A stretch of DNA of 64,000 bases, taken from assembly GCA_019454045.1 (NCBI GenBank), contig SKCR01032775.1, forward strand, positions 558,001 to 622,000, written 5' to 3'. A model generated the notes under the pieces. The model was given only the letters and a program-made list of their open reading frames with translations. It made no database searches and was not told the origin of the DNA. A program made the position numbers and the translations under genes. The stretch comes from Zanthoxylum bungeanum (Eukaryota > Streptophyta > Magnoliopsida > Sapindales > Rutaceae). Below, in pieces: positions 44,399 through 56,045 of this stretch. How positions within the stretch are numbered: the first letter of the stretch is position 1; every line of letters starts with the position of its first letter.

Positions 44399-46909
44399 TG
44401 TTGGGGTTTTGGGCGATGAGCGCGGCGGAAGCGCGGTTCAGGCGAAATCGTAATTTAAAACTTTTTCAAATTACCGAATAAATTATTCAATATCTAATAT
44501 GAATAATTTATTCATATTTCATATAAACTTATTTATTCGATATCAAATAGCGACATAAATATATATGAAATGTCGCGAAACTTTTACGAAAAACGTTTTT
44601 CCGCAAAATGGCCTAAAACACGTTTTTGACCAAACCGACCACCCAACACTATGGAGATTGCCCAAGTCAGCGCCAATAGTGTTAGGGCAATTCATAGGCT
44701 GCTTGAACAGTGACAAACTCACTGTTTGAACAGCCGTCACCCGGTTGGCTCAAAAGTCACCCGATAACGTCGTTTTTGGCCGTTTTCGTTTATTTCAATT
44801 CCGAAACACTTTCCGGAAATTGTTCCAACTCCCAAAACACATCCAAAACATTCAAAAAAACACATTTTTCACAACAAAATCAGTAAACTTCCAGGTCTGA
44901 TCCAGAAACCGAATTTGTCAAATTTTATGCTTTAAATCCAATTTTCAAGATTAAATCAATTAATCCACAACACCAATCAAAGTAACAACACATGAAGCAC
45001 CCAAGAACAATTATAAGTGTCACAATAGTGGTCAAAACACTATAGAATAACAACTTATCATCAAATGATCAATTGGACAAAACTTACACTAATTTCCATC
45101 CAATACACTTCACACATGCATCTATACTTCCATATCCAACATCCACAACCAAAAGCCCCAAATTTTGTAGAGGAGAAGAAACCCTAGATATCACTATATC
45201 ATCAAGAAGCAAGAAACATAATTTTTCAAGCTTAGGGATTTTGGAATTACCTTTAATCCTATGATTCTTTAACTTTATTTCTTGAATTTTCTTCTTTCTC
45301 CACTTTGATTCTTCAAAAACCATTTGAAGGCCTTTTTGGGGTTTAGTATTCGGCCATGGAGAGAACAAGAGAGAGAAAACAATTTTTCCAAATAAAAAGA
45401 AGAGGAATCGACTTTTGGGGGGTATTTTGGGTATTTTGTGATTTAAATCAATTAAATCAAAAATAAGCTTTAATCTTGGCAAATCAAATTTGGACATATT
45501 TAGCTTAATAAATGCATGCCATGTGTACAAATAATAATTGGACAAATTTTATAACAATTATGGAAAAGCTTATTAATTAATCATTTAAATATTTAACAAT
45601 TAAATATCTAAATAATCAATTAATATAATTATTATATATATGTATTTTTATTTATAATAAATAACAAATACATTTATTTATGGCAGTGTCAAAATCTCAT
45701 TTGACAAGTAATTAATGTATAACTAATCGTATTATGTATCAAATATAAATACACAATAATTAGGATTGACCAAAATCCCCTAATGCATGTATGTCGTTTA
45801 ACTGATTAAACGATCCGAATTAATTTATTTAATCCGGTGAAGTATTATGAATAATCTGTATTATTCATATCGCGTTGCCCAAGTGTTCAACGAGTACACT
45901 TCATATTGTGAGACTCTCTAAGTTTAGGTTTATCCGTCATGAAATCCAATTTTGTGTCCATAATCCACCCACTCATGAATTATGACGACTATAGATAATC
46001 TCGCTAAACTATGCAAACTGAAGTCATTGCATACGTATAATCCCCCCGTCACAGGCTATCCATATTATACCTGGGGTATAGATAAAAACGTCAAACTTGT
46101 TCGGTATAATATAGTCGACTTTTTCATTTACGATCTCTAAATAACACTCGAAACTTATTTCTGACGTTATACCACGGCCATGGATTTACTAGATCGTAAA
46201 CACGTGCTGGATGTCTATGCCCTGTACACATGATTGACAGATCCTATCTTGATACGCATTGGATATCATGAGCATCAGTCCACACCCAACGAACAGGCGG
46301 AGGTCTGATCTAAATAGATCGGTGACGTGACTGCCATCAAAGTGTGGAGGATAACTCACATATCTCACTGTGGTATCTCAAGTCGAAGGACCACTATGCT
46401 CGCTCAATTCTAGAAGATTCATATTGACGTTGATGTACAATCTATTAGGAAATCTTCAATGAGCCATTCAATGTCTTATCAAATAAACACCTACATGTCT
46501 ATACGAGTCTCCCGAGACTTATGGTTTATTGGGATAAACCATCGAACCAAGTCATGATATACGTCATGTACTGGTCTCATCGAATTTGACTAACCGAATC
46601 GTGTTAGTAAATCTTGACCATGAACTTTATTTAAGGATATACATCTTATGGTGCGCTTCCCAATGTCAATTACAAACTACGTTGTAACTGTGCACTATAA
46701 TGTAAATCCTAGGGTTTTTGTCTAATATACATGTATTACTAAACCATATTTAGTTTCGATCTAATCGTAATTAGATCGAATAAGCGTATAAAAGACAAGG
46801 GTGCTACCATTAAATTAGTAATATTATGGAAAATGACATTGCTCGTATTCATGAATCAGACATTAATACGATTCGGATTGACACTCCGAGCACCAACCCT
46901 AACAATACC
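44394..46909 (-). mobile_element. 2.5-kb LTR-type insertion with target duplication ATACC
   Basis: 44399-46904 starts TGTTGGGG and ends CCCTAACA (near-perfect inverted ends), flanked by ATACC at 44394-44398 and 46905-46909. I find no gag or pol and no second copy of its ends, so it is best read as a long solo LTR or a large non-autonomous derivative. Frames up to 153 codons (45084-45545, -) show no domain. Orientation is a guess. Confidence 0.8.
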
Positions 46910-47270
46910 GGAGTAGTTTTGTACTCACACGAGTTTTCCACTTCGTCACCAAAATTATTGTGTTGATTTTGTGTGATTGATTTAATTTTCCGCAAACTAT
47001 TTTAATTGTTGGACATTGTGGTTACTTGCTAGGATTCCATAGATTCAATAATTAGGACTTGTCTTGATTATTGTGTTTTATTCCGCTTAGGGTCAGAACT
47101 TAGGGTAATTACGAATTTTCACTTACAAACTAATTTTTAATAAAAAATTATATTCATGAAATTATAACATAATAATTATGAGATTAATTGATTAGTTTGT
47201 TAACTATTAGACATTCTCTCATTATATATCAATATTAATTTTATCCATGAATTTGTAATATAACGATAAC
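46905..47270 (+). repeat. Older LTR fragment (right part)
   Basis: Continues from 44398 across the inserted element: GGAGTAGTTTTGTACTCACA, TTCCACTTCGTCACC, TTTAATTTTCCGCA. Its right border is not defined. Confidence 0.4.
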
Positions 47271-48235
47271 TAGAAAAAAGGCAGAGGTCAGTTTTACTGA
47301 CTGACTCAAATCAGCAAATACTCTAAGAATTCACCCTATACACGAGTCCTGAAATTCAGAGACGGAGATGCCGACGTGCAAACACAGTAGAACTACAGAA
47401 GACCAAAGTTAACCGGGGTCGAAAGTAGGTCCAGTTGCGGTTTCGGAATTGAATCGTAAAATTACGATTTCGGTTCTGATTTTGAACTGTATTAATAAAA
47501 ATTTAATTAATTCTATTTTGAACAATAAATAAATTAAAAAGACTTGAACTTCATTTTAAAAAAAAATAAGTTGTTTACATATTATTTGAGGTCTAGAGGA
47601 ATCAAAATTCATATAATTCTCTTACCTTTTGTTGAATTTGAATAACTCATTTACCATAATAATCGTTGCCATTGCTGGATGTTCAAGTCATCGTTCCTCA
47701 TTTGTTGTTAAATCATATAAATCTTAAATTCATGGGCTCATGGTAGACATCGTCTCATCTAATATACTACCTAACGCACTAAAGATTGGCTGACTAATCA
47801 ACATTGGGTATTATACTCATTATACAAATTCATTCTTAAATTCCACACTTCACTCATTTCTATAAAAATAACAATATAATCAAGATATTCTTGGTTAAAA
47901 TCCATACATTCATAATAACTAATCAAATAATCGTTTAAATCATATTTTTTACACATATGATCAAAAACAAGTACAACATAATAGCTACACAATTTACGTT
48001 CCATGGCAGTAATGACAACGTTCAAAACTACATCTTCATAACTAACTGTTAACAGACGAAAATCTCCACCATAGGACGAAATCGCCCTAGGACTAAAGAA
48101 AGAGCGAATGGAAGAATGGCGATGGACCAAAGGCGACAAAGAACGTGGGGCGATCAGACCAGCGTTTATGACGAAAACCCATGATGCGGTTACGTTTAGG
48201 ACGAAAACCATGATACGGTTACTTCCACGATCATG
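47271..48235. other. Unassigned degenerate region
   Basis: A 137-codon frame (47798-48211, -) and adjacent minus-strand sequence such as LISQPIFS and SILDETMSTMSP faintly recall the C-terminal end of hAT transposases, but there are stops and no catalytic signature. It could be a dead hAT element or chance. Confidence 0.25.
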
Positions 48236-48581
48236 GCAGTTTGACAGTTTTCCTCCACAACAAAACAGTTGAGACGCGCAGCTCAGCGGTTACAGGCACG
48301 ATCCAGCAACTGCAGTGAGATACTGGAATCGCTTAAAACGGTTGACAAACTTCACTATAAAAGCTTATCTATGCCAAGAGAGAATGCCCGATAAAATGAA
48401 GACTCAAATAAGCATATTTTTATTTTTCATTTCTTAGATTGTAATCTTAGGACTGTAACTTGTGTGCTTGTTCCCCTTGGAGGTTTATTCACTTAATCAA
48501 ACGCCCATTGCTGGGACTTTGTCTCAGGAGGTTTGAACCTTACACGCTCTTATTTCTTCACACATAAAAATTGTGCAAACA
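48236..48581 (+). repeat. 3' part of the Athila-like 5' LTR
   Basis: TATA box TATAAAAG at 48356-48363; the LTR ends GTGCAAACA at 48581. Immediately after comes GTTTTTGGCGACCACAGTTG, a gypsy-type primer-site region. The LTR's left end is not located. Confidence 0.6.
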
Positions 48582-48618
48582 GTTTTTGGCGACCACAGTT
48601 GGAGATTTGGTGTAAAGA

Positions 48619-49790
48619 GTGGAGATGCCTCCGAAAAGAAACGCTCAAACTGGCTCAACTGCGGAGGAAGAAGGAATGGAGCAAACCAACCAGCCCAACG
48701 TTCCAGCCATAGTGGGTCAATTCGAGGGTCTGACAGATGCTAATCGGTACGAATCTATGAGAGAACTCAGCCCTAACGCGGTGCGCGCGTTGTTCGGTTA
48801 ATTCTCACAGGATGTTGTCGAACATGTTAGGCTTCAAAATGCGCATGTCATAGATAAATTCGTATCAACTACCAATTCACATTATAAAAACATGGCTAAA
48901 CATCTAAGCTCGATGAATGAATTAATGGCCAAATGTGTAAACGGTCGGACGACGCTGTCGTGGACTACGCCCCTCCCTGCGGCGAGCAGTCAGGAGGCTG
49001 GTCCTAGTAATGTTCCTCCACATAGGACCAACAACCCTACGGTTCTCAGAGGAGGAATAAGTCCTGAAGGCAATGGCCCACAATTAGGGCCGGATATACA
49101 CCAATGGCCAAATATGGCACAAAATAAAGTGGTGTTGCCTCAGGGTGTCCAGGTTTCTCAGGGGCAGAATCATGATTATGTCCCACTTTTGAGAGGACCG
49201 CAGCCACCGCTCATAGCTATGCCGTTTAATGGCAATGATATGCTAATTGAGCAAATGACTGAGATCCTTCAAAACCAATTTGGTCTAGGCATACGACCAA
49301 TTCGGCCAAGATATCGGAAATCGTATCATGATTGGGTCGATGTGGCCTATCCATGGCCTAGAAACTACAAGATACTAGATTTTTCCCTCTTTACGGGGTC
49401 GGGGGAAGTTTCTACCATGGAACACGTAGGACGATTTACCCTCAAGTATGGGGAAGTCAATGATTTCCACAAACAGAGATTATTTCACGGATCACTGTCA
49501 GGGGTAGCTTTTTCCTGGTATGTCAGTCTGCCGCCAACTCGGTAGAAAGTTGGCAGCAGATGGAGCAACTGTTTCATGCGTAATTTTACAAGGCTGAATC
49601 TGAAGTGGCCTTAGCCGATTTGGCAAACCTAAGACAATTGCCAGGAGAGTGGGCCGAGACATTTTTACAACGGTTTAAGGTAGCCCGAGGCCGATGTTAC
49701 GTGTCTTTGCCCGAAAAAGAATTTGTGAGGATTGCTCAAGTTTGCTTAAATCTCGATCTAAATAAGAAGTTTCAGGATCGCGAGTTTTGA
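48619..49790 (+). pseudogene. Ty3/gypsy gag (Athila-like), broken
   Basis: Gag, the capsid precursor. Frame 1 opens at 48619, meets TAA at 48799-48801, continues in the same frame to TAG at 49543-49545, then shifts frame for 49605-49790. Recognisable gag segments are WVDVAYPWPRNYKILDF, LKYGEVNDFHKQRLFHGSLS (gypsy retrotrans_gag region, about 49340-49500) and LADLANLRQLPGEWAETFLQ, followed by RFKVARGRCY (49608-49700). At least one nonsense and two frame changes make it non-functional. Confidence 0.85.
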
Positions 49791-49957
49791 GACCTTCCCC
49801 AACTCACCACTAGTGTGGTGCGTTATTAGCGATTATTACGAGAAGATGAGCAAATGAAGAATTCGAGCAAATGGACATATTATAGGAATATCGACTATGA
49901 AATGGGTGAAGTAAACACAGAGTCGGCTGATTTATGAAGTAAGCAAGATATGATGCT

Positions 49958-51434
49958 ATGTTTCAATCCCAAGCAGCATTAATTCAAAGTCAATCTGCTT
50001 CTATTAAAGCACTGGAGAATCAAATTGGACAACAGGCAAATGCTCAGAGTTACAGACCGCCAGGTACCCTTCCTAGCAACACAGAGCCAAATCCAAGGAA
50101 TATGGGGAAGGAGCAATGTCATGCCATCATGTTAAAAAGCGGTACTGAAATCAACAAAGATGTTGGAGCCAAAACAACTGCTGAGGAAGTTCCAAAAGAA
50201 ACAAAGCAACAGATTGAGGAAAAAGAAGCAAAGGAAAAAGAACAGATCATTCCACCTCCACATTTTCCTCAACGTCTTCAGAATAACAAATTGGACAAGC
50301 AGTTTTCTCGGTTCCTGGAAATCTTCAAAAAGCTGCATATCAACATTCTATTTGCAGAAGCGTTGGAACAAATGTCCAGCTATGCCAAATTCATGAAAGA
50401 CATTCTTTCACGAAAGCGGAGATTGAGAGATTACAAGACAGTAGCATTATCAGAAGAATGCAGCGCTATCATTCAGAGGAAACTTCCCCCAAAGTTGAAA
50501 GATTCTGGCAGTTTCACTGTTCCTTGCGTCATAGGAGAACATAATTTTGGTAAGGCTTTGTGTGATTTAGGTGCGAGTGTTAACTTGATGCCTTTTTCTA
50601 TTTTCAGGAAATTACAGATTGGAGAAACAATGCCAACTTCAGTCTCACTGCAACTTGTTGATAGAAAGCTCGTATTTCCAAGAGGCGTAGTTGAGGATGT
50701 GCTGGTCAAGGTTGACAAATTCATTTTCCCAACAGATTTTATTGTCCTTGATATGGAGGAAGATGCAGACGTGCCAATCATACTCGGGAGACCATTCTTG
50801 GCTACATGTCGAAACATTATTGATGTACAAAAAGGAGAATTAACCATGATGGTACAAGACCAAGAAGTAACATTCAATGTTGCCATGTATTTCCCTGATG
50901 ATGAAAAGAATGAGGAATGTTTCAAACTTGATGTAATACACAGTACCATTCAGAACTCTGATGAAAGACAAAGTTCTACTGACAAACTTAAAACATGTCA
51001 ATTGCCTGTAAAGCCTAAAGATAAAGCATCTTTTGCACTGAAAGAGCAAATTCTTGCACTACAAGCAACAGAAGAGAAAAATTTCCACCAGCTCAACGAA
51101 TTGGAGGAATTTCACAATCAGCCTTTTGAGGATGCCAAATTGTACAAAGAAAAGGGCAAGAAAAGACATGATGAGAAATTAGTGCGCATACAACTGGAAC
51201 CAGGGGTAGAAGGTACTGTTAAACAAATCAAGGTTGAAATTCTTCCCATGGAAGCCAAAATCACGGTGGTCAGGTCCATTTGTGATCACCAAAGTTTTAC
51301 CAAATAGAGCCGTTGAGATACATGATCCTGACGCTAACAAAACTTTCAAGGTTAAAAACAAGTGTGTTAAGCACTACTGGGGAGAATCATTTGAGCGACA
51401 AAAAGAAAGTGTTACACTTTCAGATCCAACTTAA
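49958..51434 (+). pseudogene. Retropepsin joined to the C-terminal tail of integrase; polymerase deleted
   Basis: A 449-codon frame (49958-51307). Residues about 185-310 are a gypsy aspartic protease: catalytic DLGA at 203-206 in CDLGASVNLMPFSIFRKL, and flap/core ILGRPFLAT at 275-283, typical of Athila/Tat. From about residue 375 the protein becomes the post-catalytic integrase tail (EDAKLYKEKGKKRHDEKL at 391-408). After a frame change it continues at 51234-51434 with KSRWSGPFVITKVLPNRAVE and HYWGESF. RT, RNase H and the integrase DDE core are absent, so some 2.5-3 kb was deleted between protease and integrase tail. It may have been transcribed as a protein-poor passenger. Confidence 0.85.
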
Positions 51435-51572
51435 CGTTCAAGAAGTCAAGTCTGGCTGACGACTTTAAACTTAGCGCTCGCAGGGAGGCAACCCATGTAA
51501 TTTTTGTATATATTGTGATCTGGTGTGTTTTATTTTTGTGTGTTTAATTTTTGCAGGTTTAGTCATTTCACG

Positions 51573-52121
51573 ATGGAAGAAGCTCTCGCAAATCTTCACA
51601 AGCAATTTCCTTCTCTCCCTCAAAAATCTCTGATGAAAGTCTACAAAGCTCGATTGGAACGGATGAGACTACTGATGATCAAAGGTATTCCTAATGACAT
51701 TCGTTGGGTAATTGAAGCACGAGTCCGATTGGCAGGTGAGTCTTCTGACTATTTTATTTCACATCTGTATGGTTTTGGAAGAAGCACATATGCAAAGAAA
51801 CGTAGAGCTAAACAAATGGGTGTTTGTTACAAATGTGCACGCTGGAATTGCAATACTCGTTGTCGTTCTTTAGGAATGGTGTCTGATAATCGCGAAGACA
51901 AAATTAAATTCATTAGGGATGGCTTGAGTAAGGAGTCTTTAGATGATATATCTTTAACTCTTGAGACGCATCCCAGTGGATATGTTCATATAGCCATTCG
52001 CAAATTACATACACAATTCCAAAAAGAAAGACAACAATTAAGTCTTGGGAATTTGACTCAAAAAGACCATGTTTGCCAGTTTATAAGAAAATTGGATGGG
52101 AAGTTTGTCCCTGACGCATAG
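51573..52121 (+). CDS. Intact accessory ORF of the Athila-like element, 182 residues
   Basis: I do not recognise the family with certainty. It lies where Athila-type elements carry extra ORFs (env-like in some), 139 bp after the integrase remnant, same strand. It has an N-terminal helical segment (MEEALANLHKQFPSLPQKSL), basic middle YAKKRRAKQMGV (73-84), and a Cys cluster CYKCARWNCNTRC (CX2CX4CX3C; C85, C88, C93, C97) that could bind zinc. The C-terminal third is charged and helical. No signal peptide or transmembrane helix, so it is not an envelope protein. I start at 51573; an upstream in-frame ATG at 51525 lies just before a TTTTTGCAG acceptor-like site. No stop interrupts it, unlike gag and pol beside it. 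Role unknown; nucleic-acid binding is a guess. Confidence 0.7.
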   Translation: MEEALANLHKQFPSLPQKSLMKVYKARLERMRLLMIKGIPNDIRWVIEARVRLAGESSDYFISHLYGFGRSTYAKKRRAKQMGVCYKCARWNCNTRCRSLGMVSDNREDKIKFIRDGLSKESLDDISLTLETHPSGYVHIAIRKLHTQFQKERQQLSLGNLTQKDHVCQFIRKLDGKFVPDA

Positions 52122-52310
52122 ACGTCAATCAAGCCGTTACTTTTCTTGTAAATATTATATCTCTTTGTCTTTTCTTAATAATTGTGATTTGTTTTGTTGT
52201 TTTCTTTTATTTTCTCCGACATGATCCAGACCTTTTTGACTATCACGATATTAATTCTCTATTAATCGTCATTTGGAAGATACTTGTGCTATTGTTACTC
52301 ACCCTTTTCA

Positions 52311-52465
52311 GGTACTATAAATTCAGCCGTCATTGCACTTTTGAAGGCATCCAGAGTTGAGAAAGAAATACATGTAAACATGGAAGCCACTTCAAGAAGA
52401 GGAGTTGAAAACATCTGTGTGTTTTGCGGTAGTAGTATTGGAACTAAACCACAATACGTAGAAGC
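52311..52465 (+). pseudogene. LONELY GUY (LOG)-like N-terminus cut by a retrotransposon
   Basis: From ATG 52381 the frame reads MEATSRRGVE, then NICVFCGSSIGTKPQYVEA. ICVFCGSS.G..P.Y is the signature start of LOG-family lysine-decarboxylase-like proteins, which release active cytokinin from its riboside monophosphate (established for the family). The frame is cut at codon 29 by the TG of the element at 52466; the nucleotide-binding and PGGxGTxxE parts are absent from this window. A TTTTCAG acceptor-like site lies just upstream (52305-52311). It is either a host LOG gene broken by the insertion or a gene piece captured by the gypsy element. Identification rests on a short stretch. Confidence 0.6.
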
Positions 52466-54864
52466 TGTAGGCACTGCATTTTTACGCATAAGTCCCTATG
52501 ATGAGTCTCATTTTGGAGACACTACCTTTTAAGTCACGAAGGTCACGGGAAACGGACATCGGAAGGGGAAATTCAGAATAAACAAGGTTCACTGTTTTCG
52601 TTGGTGCTGGTTCGTGTTTACGTTCGAACGTCAAACGGATTGCGGGCGTTCGTGCCGCGTTCGAGTAAGCGTTCGAACGGTGTCGGTAATTCTGGTTTTG
52701 CTGCTAGCCTCACATCCAGCCCAATTAGCCCCCCAAAGCCCATAAAACACATCCCATTTAAATAAATAAATATTAATTAAAACATTAACTAAATAATATA
52801 ATAATAAATTAATTAAATGATTAAATAAAACATATACCAAACATAAAATAAACAATTACCAACTTAAACTAAAATCATGCCTAAAATAAACAAATCACAT
52901 ACTAAATCAAAATATAATCATGCCTAATTAAAATCAATCAACCAATTATATTCCCAATCTAATAAGATTATTCCCAAAACTTAAAATATTGTATTCCTAA
53001 TCCAAGCCAATCAAATATTCAACCTTCCCTATCTAGCCAAGATTTGTCCCCCCTCAATCTTTGACTTCCCTTAACCAAACCAAATCAAATCCTTGGACTT
53101 CCCTTAACCAAACCTAATCAAATTCCTTTCCTTGTCAAGCCCAACCCTTTGCCTATAAAAAGAACCCTTCACCAACCTTCTCAACCTTAGTCCTTAGTTG
53201 GTCCCCTAGTCCCCTAGTCCCTAACTCATACACAACACACATAAAAATTACAGGAGGAACACACCCAAGGAAACAATAAGCAAAAGATAAAGAGGAAAAG
53301 GCAGCGAAACCACAAGGAAATAATAGCAAAAGATAACGAACGAGAACAGTGAACCAGTGAACCAGGAGAGTTGCGGAGCATCCCCCCTTTCGACGATCGT
53401 GTACCGTACATCCGAGAGATGATTTAAAAGGTTAGACCTGATGGTACCTTTTCATTAGTTTACATTCGTTTTATTATTATTATTATTGCATTCTATTCAC
53501 ATGAGAGTCGTTTATGGAAGCATGTTGTGGCTCGAATGAAATGGAAGAGTGTCGTCTCTTGTGGTATATAGGATGGAAACCCAGACGTAAATTCCGTAGC
53601 CGAATCCGAATGGACGGTAGTGCGGTCTGTACATGGGACACAACTCCACGTACCACTTGAGTAAACGGCACATTCTCTTGTTTTGTGTTGCTTTTATGTA
53701 TTTATTTTTGTCATTTAAATTCTGCATGTTGCTTATTTATGCATGACTCAATCGAGCGCATGGGCTTAGTAAGTGCGATGTGAGATCCCCTATGGGGAGG
53801 GGTTAAAGCCCTTTACCACGATGCTTTGCCGCGCCGGTTGATGTGTGTTCGGTTGGATGCAAGACACGTTCAATCGGACATCCTTAGGATAGTATGATTG
53901 TCTTTGTGTTTGTATGCATGATGTGATGTGACGCGCATGGGCTTAGTATGTTGGTCTAAAGGTCCTCTCTTTGAGAGATCAAGAGCCCCCATAAGGCCAC
54001 ATTTACGGCAGTACTTCGCCGCGCCCCCCTTTATTTTGATGTTTATGCATTTTTGCCCATTTCATGCATCAGGTCCGTGTCCGTTCGAACGCGTTCACGA
54101 ACGCAATTCGAACGCGCATACATTTCGCCTTATCATGCATCAGGTCTCATTTCCGTTCGAACGCGTTAACAAACGCCATACGAACGTGAGCATTCTGTTT
54201 CATTTCCGTTCGAACGCGTTAACAAACGCCATACGAACGTGAACATTCTGTTCCATTTCCGTTCGAACGCGTTTACGAACGCTACTCGAACGCGAGCATT
54301 CTGTCTCATTTCCGTTCGAACGCGTTTACGAACGCTACACGAACGCGCACACACTGAACTGAGTCTGTCTTATCATATTCATGCATAATTGCCTCTTGGT
54401 TGATCTTTCTTGTGTTATATAGCCAACTGTATTATTTGTATTCGAGCATGATTAGGCTGTTAGCATGTTATTTGGTTAATAGGTTCATGAGATATTACTC
54501 AAGCATGATTATGTTGCTCTTAGTTTTCCATATCATAGGATTGAAATATGTTCATGAGATTGCCATGTGATGTTGCATGTTGTGATGAACTTGTTGAAGT
54601 ATGCATATGAATTTAGAAGCATGATACTATTGGAAATAAGTGTTACTTAAGCTTAGTTAAATTATTACATGAATCCTTTTTATTACAAGTGACATAAGTA
54701 AGGGACCATTCTGAACCCAACGGTTTGAGGTCTTCCCTTGCGAGGGGTGAGTGCGGCCTTAAATCTTTGTCCCGGTTCACACCGGGTGGCGACTCCATGT
54801 TATGTAATTCTTCCCATCTAGGCCGCGAGCCTAGGAACGGCGTCGCCCAGGTCCTGTGTCTACA
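52466..54864 (+). repeat. 5' LTR (2399 bp) of the LARD-like element
   Basis: TGTAG...CTACA ends. TATA box TATAAAA at 53154-53160. Contains seven exact CGTTCGAACG palindromes: two at the start (52621, 52670) and five in a 240-bp array (54082, 54154, 54207, 54260, 54313). Short frames in the array are not genes. Confidence 0.85.
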
Positions 54865-56045
54865 GTCTGGCGACTCCACTGGGATAGAGAATTGGCCCCG
54901 AAATATTGACTTGTGATGTTTGGATTTATGTTTTAATTGACCGTGTCTATAGTGGATAAAGTGAGGGTTTAATCAAAGGCATTTTTAGGCTAGGTAATGG
55001 TTTGGTGTCCTCCTTCATTCACTACCTTTCTAGAAGGAAAAGCTGTGAAGGCACCTAGATAGCCATCTACTCGTAGCCTATTGTGATAGACTAATTTGGA
55101 TGACTCGTTGTTTATTCCTGACAACAAGCGATAAGAGCCTAAGAGGCTTGGGTATTTAAGTGAGCCTCGCTCCACCTTCCCTTTGGGGGATCTACAACGG
55201 GAAATCCATTTGACAGTCCGTCACACACCATAGCTCATTGGCACGTACCTTAGTGTATAAAAAGGGGTGCGCTCACTTGGTTGCTCGAACCCTTGAGTGG
55301 GGAGACCTAGTTGTGGGCCATCCTTCGCCGGTGAGAGCCTTTGTCTATACTCTTACTAACCCACCCATAGACCGGGTTGGCTAAAGTAGCAATTATTTCC
55401 TTGAATATGTGCTTGTGGACCATCCTCATTTGGATGCAGTTGGACTATTGTCAGAAATGCGGGCTTGTTGGGCCATTTAAACTGGGGCAAGTTCGTACCT
55501 TATGACTATTAGGCCAAAAGCTTCTGAAATGTTGATGAGCCATTGTAGAAATTATTGTTGTATGTTTGCATTATCTTTCTTTGTGCTTGTGTTCGGAACA
55601 TTACCATTTGGATTTAGTTGGACTCCTTGTCATGAGATGTGAACTCGTTGGGCCATTTAAACTGGGACGAGTCCACTCCTATGGCAGTTAGCCCAAAAAC
55701 TTCTAAAATGATGATGGGCCGATTTGTGTGCAAATTTTAAAGAGTTGATATATATCACATGTATCACATGCACCTCATGCATACATGCACCATGTTAACT
55801 CCCTTTTGATTTAAAAGCCATCATAGATGCATGTTGGTTAGGGAAGATGACAGACTTAAGACCAAGCAGCCACCAAGAATACTGGCAGAAGACCTAGCTC
55901 AATGGGATAGGAAACCCGATCATGCATGCATGCATACACGTAACACATTTTGCATCCCTTTTGTGTGTTGTTCTGTTTTGTAATAACAGGTTTCAGAAGA
56001 GAAAAAGAGAAAGCGGCAAAGACAAGACAACCAGAATCAGTAACA
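54865..56045 (+). other. LARD interior, non-repetitive part
   Basis: Starts with a primer-site-like CTGGCGACTCCACTGGGA. Two diverged segments, about 55400-55555 and 55580-55730, both contain TTGGGCCATTTAAACTGGG and look like an old tandem duplication. No protein domain recognised. Confidence 0.6.

Larger units (their letters stand above)
48582..52310 (+). mobile_element. Athila/Tat-like Ty3/gypsy remnant lacking RT, RNase H and integrase core
   Basis: Order: primer-site region, gag with a nonsense codon and frame shifts, retropepsin, then an abrupt join to the C-terminal end of integrase, then an extra ORF. The spacer after pol (AGCGCTCGCAGGGAGGCAAC near 51473) is of a type I associate with Athila-family elements. 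The right LTR is not seen; the sequence is interrupted at 52466 by another element. Confidence 0.75.

Noticed and set aside
45084..45545. 153-codon minus-strand ORF
   Set aside because: Lies inside the 2.5-kb LTR-type insertion; Lys/Leu-rich AT-driven composition, no recognisable domain.
47798..48211. hAT transposase gene
   Set aside because: Only faint C-terminal resemblance, with stops downstream and no catalytic or BED motifs; left as an unassigned region.
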